Shown: piece by piece, positions 17,483 through 25,651 of the stretch | Layout: every line of letters begins with the position of its first letter | Position numbering within the stretch: position 1 is the stretch's first letter | Source: DATJGF01 sp035495315 | Lineage (GTDB): Bacteria; Verrucomicrobiota; Verrucomicrobiia; Limisphaerales; UBA8199 | Direction: 5' to 3' | DNA: 64,000 bases | Assembly: GCA_035495315.1 (NCBI GenBank) | Contig: DATJGF010000185.1 | Coordinates: 1-64,000, forward strand | Made by a program: the position numbers and the translations under genes | The notes under the pieces: generated by a model | What the model was told of the DNA's origin: nothing | What the model saw: the letters and a program-made list of their open reading frames with translations, nothing else | Databases searched by the model: none

Positions 17483-20278
17483 TCAACCCACGACAATATT
17501 CACCAGCTTCCTGGGAATTATAATCACTTTTCGTATAGTCTTTCCTTCCAAAAACGGCTTTACTTTCGCTGATTCTTTGGCGGCGGCCTCAAGCTCCGCT
17601 TGAGGTATATCAGCGGGCACTTTAAGGACGTCGCGCAGCTTGCCATTCACCTGAACCGGAATTTCAATGACACTTTCGATCAGCAAACCCGGATCAAATC
17701 TTGGCCACTCTGCATAAGTGAGTGCCCCTGAAGTGTTCCTGACTGAGGTAAAGGAAGTGTTGAGTTTCGCCCACAACTCTTCGGCCAAGTGCGGAGCGAA
17801 AGGTTGAAGCAGAATCAAGAACGTCTGCAGAACTCCCACAGGCTTTACGTCCCAATTGATCGCCTCATTCACAAACACCATCAGAGCGGAGATGGCCGTG
17901 TTAAACCTCAGCCCCTCCAAATCTTCCGTTACCTTCTTAATACACGCATGAAGCGCCTTAAGTTGGCCAGCGGAAGGTCCGACGTCTTTGATTGCAGCAT
18001 GGAGCCGAACTTCAGAAAGAAACTCGATGCTGCGATCCGGCGCAGCTGTAGAATTCTGCTCGAATTCGATTTCGCTTTTTTCATCCACAAAAAGCCTCCA
18101 GACCCGGCCCAGGAACCGGTAGACACCTTCGACTCCTTGCGTGCTCCAGGGTTTGGTCATTTCCAGAGGTCCCATAAACATTTCATAAAGGCGCAGCGAA
18201 TCGGCTCCGTAATGAGCCACCATGTCATCGGGATTCACAACGTTCCCACGTGCCTTAGACATTTTTTGACCATCCTCCCCGAGAATCAGACCTTGATTGA
18301 CAAGTTTGTAGAAGGGCTCAGATGTTGAAACCAAACCGAGGTCAAACAGAACCTTATGCCAAAAGCGCGCATAAAGCAGGTGAAGCACGGCATGCTCCGT
18401 TCCGCCAACATACAAATCCACACCCGGTGTCGATTCTGATTGTGGCATTCGCTCTTCCGGCTTTGGACTCTGAACTTTGGACTTTGGACTTCCGCTCCCC
18501 ATCCAGTAACGCTCGGCTGACTGACCGACCAAGGTGCAGTCGTTACGTGGATCCAGGTAGCGAAGATAATACCAGCAGCTACCGGCCCATTGAGGCATCG
18601 TATTGGTTTCACGGCGCGACCCATCCGGTAAGTTCACCCAGGTGGCCGCGCGGGCCAAAGGGGGCTGGCCATCGGGGGTCGGCTTGTAGTCGTCTAACGC
18701 CGGTGGCAGCACAGGTAACGCGGATTCCGGCAACGCTTCGTGGTAGGATTTGCCGTCAGGTCCGGTTTTCCAAATGATCGGGAATGGTTCGCCCCAGTAG
18801 CGTTGTCGACTAAAGAGCCAATCTCGGATTTTGTAATTAATGGTTTTCTTGCCGAGACCTTTGGCTTCCAGCCATTCGGTGATTTTACGTTTGGCTTCAG
18901 CAGTCGCCAATCCGTCCAAACTGATTTCGGCGTTGGCCGAATTAGCTGCGATCCCATCGTCAACGTAGCCGTGCCAGTCTTGTCCTGCCGGTGGTTGTAC
19001 CACCTGTACAATAGGCAAGTTGAACTTGGTCGCAAACTCAAGATCGCGCGTGTCGTGGCCCGGCACAGCCATGATGGCGCCAGTGCCATAGCTAATGAGT
19101 ACGTAATCGGCGATCCAGATTGGAATCCGCTGTTGATTTACCGGGTTGATCGCGTAAGCACCTGTGAATACCCCCGTTTTTTCCTTCGCCAGTTCCGTCC
19201 GCTCCAGATCGGATTTTTTTCCAACTTCGGTCCGGTACCCTGTGACGTCAGCCAGCCGGGGTGGCGTCGTAATAGACTCGACAAACCGATGTTCGGGGGC
19301 CAACACCATGTAGGTGGCGCCAAAAAGCGTGTCTGGTCTTGTCGTGAAGACACGCAATCTCTTATTGGAGCCGTCGATCGCAAAGTCCACTTCAGCTCCC
19401 TCACTGCGTCCAATCCAGTTCCGCTGCATTTCCTTCAGCGAAGCGCTCCAGTCAATCGTATCCAGGTCCGCGAGCAAGCGCTCGGCATAAGCGGTGATGC
19501 GCAGCATCCATTGGCGCATCGGTTTGCGGACGACTGGAAAATCACCGACTTCGCTTTTGCCATCAACGACTTCCTCGTTGGCCAGAACGGTCCCAAGCTG
19601 CTCACACCACCAAACCGGCGCCTCGCTGACGTAGGCCAGGCGCTTGGAATCGCGGAAAGCTCGGCGTTGAGGTTCGAGCGCGGCAAGCAGGGAGCCTGGC
19701 TTGAGTTGGAGCTCCTGCGGATATGCGAGGGTCTCAATCGGTTCGGCGCGTTTGGTCTCAGGATTAAACCAGGAATTGTAGAGCTGCAAAAAGATCCATT
19801 GGGTCCACTTGAAATAATCGGGATCTGTCGTGTCAATTTCTCTTGTCCAGTCGTAGCTAAAGCCGAGCGCTTGAATCTGTCGTTTGAACGTCGCGACGTT
19901 TTGTTCCGTGGTTTTTCGCGGATGCTGGCCGGTCCGAATCGCATACTGTTCGGCCGGAAGGCCAAACGCGTCCCAACCCATAGGGTGGAGCACGTGCAAA
20001 CCCCGCGCGCGCTTATACCGCGCCAGAATATCGGTCGCGGTATAGCCTTCCGGGTGGCCGACATGCAGGCCAGCGCCCGAAGGGTAGGGGAACATGTCCA
20101 GGATATAAAACTTGGGCAACTGTTCGGGTTTGCTCCCTCGGTGACGTTGGGCGAAAGGGTGCTCCGGTGGGATGTTTTCCCCTGGGTTCCAGGCGCGAAA
20201 GGTTTGTTCAAGTTCCCAATGGCGTTGCCATTTGGGCTCGATCAAGAGAAATGGATATTGGCGACGTCCGGCGGCCAT
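17483..20278 (-). CDS. leuS: Leucyl-tRNA synthetase with repeat-derived insertion
   Basis: Charges tRNA-Leu. The start at 20278 (MAAGRRQYPFLLIEPKWQRHWE) gives 931 residues; an in-frame extension to 20455 is open but lacks family similarity. The class I motifs are HVGH (72-75) in PYPSGAGLHVGHPEGY and KMSKA near 670; the editing domain shows TRPDTLFGATYMV. Between YWM and VDLYVGGTEHAV, where other LeuRS continue directly, there are 26 extra residues (594-619, DNA 18422-18499) beginning GSGSPKSKVQSPKPEE. The DNA is a run of AAGTCCA-like words, like non-coding repeats, yet the frame stays intact. It is downstream of a 676-residue unknown gene. Confidence 0.96.
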   Translation of the reverse strand: MAAGRRQYPFLLIEPKWQRHWELEQTFRAWNPGENIPPEHPFAQRHRGSKPEQLPKFYILDMFPYPSGAGLHVGHPEGYTATDILARYKRARGLHVLHPMGWDAFGLPAEQYAIRTGQHPRKTTEQNVATFKRQIQALGFSYDWTREIDTTDPDYFKWTQWIFLQLYNSWFNPETKRAEPIETLAYPQELQLKPGSLLAALEPQRRAFRDSKRLAYVSEAPVWWCEQLGTVLANEEVVDGKSEVGDFPVVRKPMRQWMLRITAYAERLLADLDTIDWSASLKEMQRNWIGRSEGAEVDFAIDGSNKRLRVFTTRPDTLFGATYMVLAPEHRFVESITTPPRLADVTGYRTEVGKKSDLERTELAKEKTGVFTGAYAINPVNQQRIPIWIADYVLISYGTGAIMAVPGHDTRDLEFATKFNLPIVQVVQPPAGQDWHGYVDDGIAANSANAEISLDGLATAEAKRKITEWLEAKGLGKKTINYKIRDWLFSRQRYWGEPFPIIWKTGPDGKSYHEALPESALPVLPPALDDYKPTPDGQPPLARAATWVNLPDGSRRETNTMPQWAGSCWYYLRYLDPRNDCTLVGQSAERYWMGSGSPKSKVQSPKPEERMPQSESTPGVDLYVGGTEHAVLHLLYARFWHKVLFDLGLVSTSEPFYKLVNQGLILGEDGQKMSKARGNVVNPDDMVAHYGADSLRLYEMFMGPLEMTKPWSTQGVEGVYRFLGRVWRLFVDEKSEIEFEQNSTAAPDRSIEFLSEVRLHAAIKDVGPSAGQLKALHACIKKVTEDLEGLRFNTAISALMVFVNEAINWDVKPVGVLQTFLILLQPFAPHLAEELWAKLNTSFTSVRNTSGALTYAEWPRFDPGLLIESVIEIPVQVNGKLRDVLKVPADIPQAELEAAAKESAKVKPFLEGKTIRKVIIIPRKLVNIVVG
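18422..18499 (-). repeat. AAGTCCA-word repeat inserted in frame in leuS
   Basis: On the minus strand the stretch contains AAGTCCAAAGTCCAAAGTT and then CAGAGTCCAAAG, near-exact seven-base units. It adds 26 codons (78 bases, divisible by three) at a loop just before the conserved VDLYVGG strand. Confidence 0.75.
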
Positions 20279-20414
20279 CGCGGGGCAATATTGCGCAAAG
20301 ACCGCAGCGAGACAATGGTTAACATCGGCAACCAAAGCCAAGGGCGGGTCAGTGAACCGAAAGCAACGCAGGGCTTTAAAAATTTGGAATGCCGCTGCCT
20401 TGTGAAAAACGGGC

Positions 20415-22445
20415 CTAACCTTTCGAGGAAACGGCCTGGGTTTCCAAGGCGCCAAGGGGCGCAGCGCTCACCAGAGCTTGGGGATCGGTCGGATTCTCCT
20501 GGTTTTCCGGCACCGTCCAAACAACTTCGAGCGGAACGAGGCTGTTCAGAACTTCTGCAACTGTCAGCATCCGAACGCCGTTTTCGGCTAAGCGTGGTAG
20601 TTCTTCGGTAATCACGCGCTCAGGCACATCGAATTTATCTCGATACTCTTCGGCGACGATAAAGACGATCCGTTCTTCGGCGTCGATGCCTACCCCCACC
20701 AGATTGATCCCGATTCCTTCCAGCGCCGATTCTTGCGTCCCAATAAACGCAACTCCTTTATAGAAGCGGATCATGTACCCATGATTGAGGAAACCCAACC
20801 CATGCTTTTCGGTCAGAAAGATCCCTTTGAAGTCGCCCTCCGCTATATCCTCGGTTTCGCTCAAAGCCGCTGACCAACACGACATCGGACCAAGCTGGCC
20901 CTGATGGGAGTTCCCAACATGCTCCGCGAGTTCATCATAAATCAGACATGATAACCAATCGAAGCGAATTGGCGGTTGGGCTAGAACAGATTTTAGCCAC
21001 AGATTGGGCAAGGGTCGCTCCTTATCTTTTTTGCTAGCGGGCGGGCCACTCACCGACAGATCGTCGGCCTCCTGTAGTGGGGGAGCCGCAGGCAACCCGG
21101 CGATTTTCAGCTCCGCACCTTCAATTCCTGGAAAAGGTTTGGATGAAGAAGAGCTGTCAGTTGCCAGCTCGGATAATTGAGTAAGCCGAGTATTCGTGCT
21201 AAGCCTGGATTCAGGAGTGGCCATCACGGTCAGCCCCGCACGATTCCAGTCGGCCGTCTTCTGCAGCGTAAGAGTCGCCGCTACTTCAGCGTCTGGATGT
21301 TTCGTCGAGGTCGTCTCGAGCAGATTTTGCCCGCCGCCGGCTGACGAAGTAATCTTGCCATGTTTATTGATTGAAGGGTGATTAAAAACCGCGGTGAGTT
21401 CCACCGCGCTAAGGCGCAGGTAATTCACAGGCTGGCTCAAATCGATTAACTTCTCCGCGCCATCATCGCTTCTGAGTACGACGCAGTTCTCGGGTGTCTT
21501 ATCCAAGTTGCGCTCACCCCCGTCCGGAGTTTTTTGTTTAAAGACAAGCGTTGGACGCGTCAACTTGACGATGAGGCCTTGATGGAACAAGCCACATCGC
21601 TTGGGGTCCTGCAGCAGTTCCAAAGAGTCCTCATTTAATGGACGACGCCGATTATCCGGTACTCCACCCATCAATGCACTGAACTGAATGTCGAAACCGG
21701 TCGAGGAAGCCGCATTGGCAAAGACAACCACATCTTTCCCCCGCCCGAGGGCGAGATTCGAGAGATACCGTTCATTGAGAACGCGCTCAAGCGGTGCAGC
21801 GTCGTTATTGCCGTTTTCGAAACTATACAGCACACGATCCAGTTCAACCCACTCGTGTAAGGCTCCAACCTTTAAGCTACGCGGTTTGCGCAACAAACCC
21901 TGGTCTGCCAGGCTGTTAAAACCGGGGAGATTCAATCCGATTGTCGCGACGATCTCTTTACCTTGGAGACAATGAATATGAACCTGATGCTCGTGATCGA
22001 CCTCGACTTGATAATGTAATGGTTGCGATTCCCGACGTTTGGCCGTGGCAGATGAAGGAGGGGCCAATTTTGAGTGCATTTTCTTCCAGGCGAGCTCAAG
22101 AGTGCCACGCTCCAGGGCTAACCATTCGCCAAAGGCTTTTTCCAATTTTGCACACCCGTCCGGATCGTTGCTAAGCACGGTCTCACCTGCGATCTTCACA
22201 TGATCGAATGTAACTTCCAGCCCGGCAGGGCTGGCCGGCAATTTTCCTTGAACCACCCATTTGTGAACATCGAGTTGCGTCCAGTTCTTGAACGGAAGCA
22301 GTTCGATAGTCTCGGTCCCCAACGTAATGGTATAAACAGGTGTTTCGATTTGCTTCCCATTTTCCTGCGCGACAGTAGTGGCGCGGCCGACCTGTATACT
22401 CAGTGGGACTTTGCCTGCGGCGAGGTGTAGCTGAGGGGTATCCAT
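20415..22445 (-). CDS. Large soluble protein of unknown function
   Basis: Not recognised. The 676 residues lack a signal peptide and membrane segments. Residues 1-130 are beta-rich (PVYTITLGTETIELLPFKNW), about 150-380 contain ordered stretches such as ASSTGFDIQFSALMGG and RLSAVELTAVF, about 425-470 are a Ser/Pro/Lys-rich linker, and the final 180 residues form a compact-looking domain (WLKSVLAQPPIRFDWLSCL, YMIRFYKGVAFIGTQES, AEERIVFIVAEEYRDKF). The last part reads like a nucleotide- or metal-independent alpha/beta fold, but no catalytic motif can be named. It precedes leuS by 136 bases on the same strand. Confidence 0.8.
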   Translation of the reverse strand: MDTPQLHLAAGKVPLSIQVGRATTVAQENGKQIETPVYTITLGTETIELLPFKNWTQLDVHKWVVQGKLPASPAGLEVTFDHVKIAGETVLSNDPDGCAKLEKAFGEWLALERGTLELAWKKMHSKLAPPSSATAKRRESQPLHYQVEVDHEHQVHIHCLQGKEIVATIGLNLPGFNSLADQGLLRKPRSLKVGALHEWVELDRVLYSFENGNNDAAPLERVLNERYLSNLALGRGKDVVVFANAASSTGFDIQFSALMGGVPDNRRRPLNEDSLELLQDPKRCGLFHQGLIVKLTRPTLVFKQKTPDGGERNLDKTPENCVVLRSDDGAEKLIDLSQPVNYLRLSAVELTAVFNHPSINKHGKITSSAGGGQNLLETTSTKHPDAEVAATLTLQKTADWNRAGLTVMATPESRLSTNTRLTQLSELATDSSSSSKPFPGIEGAELKIAGLPAAPPLQEADDLSVSGPPASKKDKERPLPNLWLKSVLAQPPIRFDWLSCLIYDELAEHVGNSHQGQLGPMSCWSAALSETEDIAEGDFKGIFLTEKHGLGFLNHGYMIRFYKGVAFIGTQESALEGIGINLVGVGIDAEERIVFIVAEEYRDKFDVPERVITEELPRLAENGVRMLTVAEVLNSLVPLEVVWTVPENQENPTDPQALVSAAPLGALETQAVSSKG

Positions 22446-22646
22446 AGGTCAATTCTCTGTGGATTAAAGTCATTTGCGGCTTGCCCAGACCCCTTGAGGC
22501 CGGGATTTCCTCTCCGTCTCTGGTTGGTTATTCCAGTGCATTAAACGGAGGCTCGGGTGTCACTCAACTGCCGCCGAGTCGAGACCAGGCTAATAAATAT
22601 CCGCTAATATTTCAAGCCTTTTTAATGAAGCCGGGGAACAGCGTGG

Positions 22647-22892
22647 GCATCTCAATTTTTGCGAACCTGACCGAGCCGTAGATGATTGAACGTGCTGCTC
22701 TCATTAACACCCCGCTTCAGCGGGGTGAAGACAGCGAACACCGACCGGAACCGCTTTATTTAGCGGTTTTCCATGCGTCGTAGAAACCGCTGAATGAAGC
22801 GCTTGGAAGCCCCAGCACATAGCATCACGCCGCTGAAGCTGAACCGGGGTGTTAATGAGAGCCGACGAACAGGTGAACAAAAATTGAGATGC
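22647..22892. mobile_element. Nested inverted-repeat element, MITE-like
   Basis: Outer arms 22647-22669 and 22870-22892 match at 20 of 23 positions (GCATCTCAATTTTTG core). Inside lies a second pair: CTCTCATTAACACCCC (22698-22713) and its exact complement (22846-22861), continued by GCTTCAGCGG (22714-22723) and CCGCTGAAGC (22830-22839). The centre has no ORF. The direct word CCGGGGAACAGC flanks both sides (near 22631 and 22896). This looks like one non-autonomous element inserted in another. It fills most of the gap between the 676-residue gene and rdgB. Confidence 0.65.
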
Positions 22893-22985
22893 GCCCGGGG
22901 AACAGCACTCATTCAATGAAAGTGCTTGGAGCGTTTTTCCTGCCACTTTTGCTTCCGAGTTCCGTCGTGATAGGATATTGCGCAC

Positions 22986-23690
22986 ATGGTTACTCTGTTC
23001 ATTGCCACGCGGAACATGCATAAAGTTCAGGAGATTCGGGCGATTCTCGGTCCTGGCTATGAATGCCTCTCGCTAGGGAATTTTCCCGATGCGCCGGAGG
23101 TGGTTGAGGATGCAGCGACATTCGCTGGTAACGCGACCAAAAAGGCGGTGCAGTTGGCCAAATGGTCTGCAACCAAGGCGCCACGAGCAAGTACGATTAC
23201 GTGCGGCTACGTATTGGCGGATGATTCGGGTTTGGAGGCCGATTACCTGAACGGCGCACCTGGTGTTCATTCGGCACGATTCGCAGCGTTGGATTCAGGG
23301 GCGCCTGGCAATTCTTCTGCGAAGGAAAACAACCAAAAACTGTTGCGGCTGCTCCAAAATGCTCCTCTTGAACAGCGAACCGCAAGGTTCGGCTGCGTTC
23401 TGGCGCTTACACCGATTTTGCAGGTGCCAACGGGGAATGCTTCACCGGCGTGTGCCGCAGACGAATTTGAACTCCAGACCGAGTTGTTCGAAGGAACTTG
23501 CGAAGGCAGGATCGGTTTTGCGCCCCGGGGCGATGGGGGATTCGGATATGACCCATTGTTTTTCCCCGTCGGTTACGATCAAACATTTAGTGAGCTTGGC
23601 GAAGAAATCAAAAATCGGCTCAGCCATAGGGCAAAAGCCTTGGAAAAACTACGCAAGTGGATGATTGGTAACTTAAACAAGACGCCGTAA
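22986..23690 (+). CDS. rdgB: RdgB/HAM1 family XTP/dITP pyrophosphatase
   Basis: Hydrolyses non-canonical purine nucleoside triphosphates (XTP, ITP) to the monophosphate, cleaning the nucleotide pool. It begins MVTLFIATRNMHKVQEI and has VLADDSGLEADYLNGAPGVHSARF, the GFGYDPLFFP motif and a C-terminal LSHRAKALEKL. At 234 residues it is about 30 longer than most; the excess is in a loop before GCVLALTP and another around PTGNASPACAADE. It is the only plus-strand gene in this stretch and converges on the cyclophilin gene 28 bases away. Confidence 0.93.
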   Translation: MVTLFIATRNMHKVQEIRAILGPGYECLSLGNFPDAPEVVEDAATFAGNATKKAVQLAKWSATKAPRASTITCGYVLADDSGLEADYLNGAPGVHSARFAALDSGAPGNSSAKENNQKLLRLLQNAPLEQRTARFGCVLALTPILQVPTGNASPACAADEFELQTELFEGTCEGRIGFAPRGDGGFGYDPLFFPVGYDQTFSELGEEIKNRLSHRAKALEKLRKWMIGNLNKTP

Positions 23691-23718
23691 AGCCAGCCTT
23701 TAGCCCCGTCGCTTCGGT

Positions 23719-24567
23719 TCAGAAGGCGATACGAACGCGGTAAAACCGATCCGCTGAGGCGTCGCTATCATTTACGGAAATTCGTGCTCCGGTGCCGTTG
23801 GTTCGAACTAGAGTATTCCATATCGGAGGGAAGTTCGTAGTAAACTCGATAATATTCGTCATCCCGGCCGGACTGTTCCACGAGATCCGGTGACCACCGC
23901 CCGCTGAATTCTGAACCGCGATTTCGAGCAGAGAGATATCAATAAACACCAGGTTGGTATCCGTTACCTTCGGGCGAAACATCGGTAGGGTATCGAACGG
24001 GGGAGCATAGCCTTGGTAAACCAGGTTACTGGTCTGGGTGCCCGTGTAGTACTTAAAGCGCTTAAATGTGTTCAGCACATTGGTCCCGCTGATAACATGC
24101 CCAAATACCACAAACAGATTGTTTGTATCGGCTTTATCGAGGAACGCGTTATTCGTCAGGTTGAAATACCATTGTGAAGTCGCCGAGTTGGTATCCCCCC
24201 CAAGTTTGGCCATCGCAATAGTACCATAGGCGTTACTAAAACGCCGCCCCACTGCAAACTCGTTGGTTATAGGTGGGAAGGTGGGGATGGCCACCACACT
24301 CCAATTGGTGGTGCCACGGTTAGTGATGGTGAATCCTCCGCCCTGGAGAACAAAGCCCGGAACCAGGCGGTGAGCAAACTCATCCTGATAAGCCCCGCTC
24401 TGAACGTAATGGATGAAGTTCTGCACGGTAACGGGTTTGTCCTCATCGTAGAGTTCCACCTCGATGTCCCCCAGACGGGTGCGGAACTGAGCCAGCGTGC
24501 CGGCTTGCACAAAACATGAACCGGCTAATAGCGCAAAGATTCCCAGCAATATTGCAAAACGGCGCAT
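23719..24567 (-). CDS. Secreted cyclophilin-type peptidyl-prolyl isomerase with C-terminal module
   Basis: Residues 1-22 are a signal peptide (MRRFAILLGIFALLAGSCFVQAG). The cyclophilin domain follows: FAHRLVPGFVLQGGGF, GTIAMAKLGGDTNSATSQWYFN and FVVFGHVISG include the Arg, Gln and Phe residues of the active cleft. It would catalyse proline isomerisation in exported proteins. After residue 210 there is an extra 70-residue beta-type module ending NDSDASADRFYRVRIAF, a C-terminus style shared with the giant LamG protein in this window. The gene lies upstream of nothing obvious and converges with rdgB. Confidence 0.93.
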   Translation of the reverse strand: MRRFAILLGIFALLAGSCFVQAGTLAQFRTRLGDIEVELYDEDKPVTVQNFIHYVQSGAYQDEFAHRLVPGFVLQGGGFTITNRGTTNWSVVAIPTFPPITNEFAVGRRFSNAYGTIAMAKLGGDTNSATSQWYFNLTNNAFLDKADTNNLFVVFGHVISGTNVLNTFKRFKYYTGTQTSNLVYQGYAPPFDTLPMFRPKVTDTNLVFIDISLLEIAVQNSAGGGHRISWNSPAGMTNIIEFTTNFPPIWNTLVRTNGTGARISVNDSDASADRFYRVRIAF

Positions 24568-24603
24568 GCTGGAAGAATAGGGACTGCTGCCTGAGGGGCA
24601 ATA

Positions 24604-25434
24604 TCAATCCGGCACACGGAGTTGGCGGCGAAGCAAACCGTTGCTGGCGATCATTCGGTAAGTGTGATCCGGGCCGGCCGGTTGTTGCCAGAAATCCCCT
24701 CCGGCACTTTGGAGGATAAGTCCGCCGGCGGCGATGTCCCAAAGCCGAATCCCGCGCTCAATATAGGCATCGAAGCGGCCAGTCGCGACATAGGTAAGAG
24801 CCAGGGCCGCGGCGCCCATAATCCGAATTTTGCGCACCTGATGAACCAACTCGAGGAAGTATGGCAGCGTCGCTTCAAGCGTTTCGCGGCTTTTGGCAAA
24901 ACCGATAGACACAATAGCCTCCTGAAGATTGCGCCGTTTGCTCACGCGGATGATTCTGCCGTTGAGTCGAGCGGGTTGACCGCGGAGCGCTGTCCATAAT
25001 TCATCAGCGAACGGGTCATAGACGACCCCGAGGAGCGTTGCGTAACCATCGGCGTACGTTTCCGTTCCCGCTTTCGGGTTTTCGCGCTGAAGCGCAATGG
25101 AAACGCACGCGTGTGGAATGCCGTATGCGAAATTGACTGTGCCATCGATTGGGTCAACGACCCACCGGTAGGCCGAGTCCGAGTTCCCGGCTACGCCTTC
25201 CTCGCCCAGCAGCGCGGTTTGCGGAAAAGCCGCGCGAAGCTTTTTTTCAATAAGTTTTTGAGAACGAACATCCAGCTCGAGTTTAATGTCATGCTGCGTG
25301 ACAGTGTTAGCGCGCTTTTTGGCCGCCAGGTTGCGGCGCATGAGCTCGCCGACAACACGCGCCGCGCCGACAGCCTGTCGTTGAGCCTCACGCAGGTTTA
25401 TTTCCGAGTTTGGGGCTTTTTTGGTTGCCTTCAA
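24604..25434 (-). CDS. Inositol monophosphatase family protein
   Basis: A Mg-dependent phosphatase of the IMPase/SuhB/CysQ superfamily. Metal-binding motifs are complete: GEEG near 80, DPIDGTVNFAYGIP near 95-110, and WDIAAGGLIL near 230. Length 276 is normal. The probable start is TTG at 25434, as no ATG lies early enough to include the first helix; this is uncertain. Substrate (inositol phosphate, fructose bisphosphate, PAP or histidinol phosphate) cannot be decided from the sequence. Confidence 0.9.
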   Translation of the reverse strand: MKATKKAPNSEINLREAQRQAVGAARVVGELMRRNLAAKKRANTVTQHDIKLELDVRSQKLIEKKLRAAFPQTALLGEEGVAGNSDSAYRWVVDPIDGTVNFAYGIPHACVSIALQRENPKAGTETYADGYATLLGVVYDPFADELWTALRGQPARLNGRIIRVSKRRNLQEAIVSIGFAKSRETLEATLPYFLELVHQVRKIRIMGAAALALTYVATGRFDAYIERGIRLWDIAAGGLILQSAGGDFWQQPAGPDHTYRMIASNGLLRRQLRVPD

Positions 25435-25491
25435 GTAGCGTCAGATTTTGGGGTAAAATTCGGTTCTGTCCAGCAAATGAGCCGAAGTCGC

Positions 25492-25618
25492 GCGTAACGC
25501 AGAGTTTGACTCTGCTGACTGCCGAATTTCCTTGGGCAAAGTGCCGAAGACAGGGAGCTTTTGGTACAGTTTGCCGAGTGGAACTCGGCGATACGGCAAA
25601 GTGGAACTTTGCGTTACT
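25492..25618. repeat. GCGTAACGC-bounded palindrome cluster
   Basis: Contains three 17-bp palindromes of the same layout: GCAGAGTTTGACTCTGC (25499-25515), GCCGAGTGGAACTCGGC (25573-25589) and GCAAAGTGGAACTTTGC (25596-25612). The block opens with GCGTAACGC and ends GCGTTAC. It fills the gap between the transglutaminase-like gene and the phosphatase gene. Confidence 0.75.
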
Positions 25619-25651
25619 ACCCGCCCTGCGTTACGACCACCGATCATTCAG

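Noticed and set aside
18740..20611. A 623-codon open frame on the plus strand opposite leuS
   Set aside because: It mirrors leuS exactly, has no family features and no own ribosome site; the high GC third position of leuS keeps the antisense frame open.
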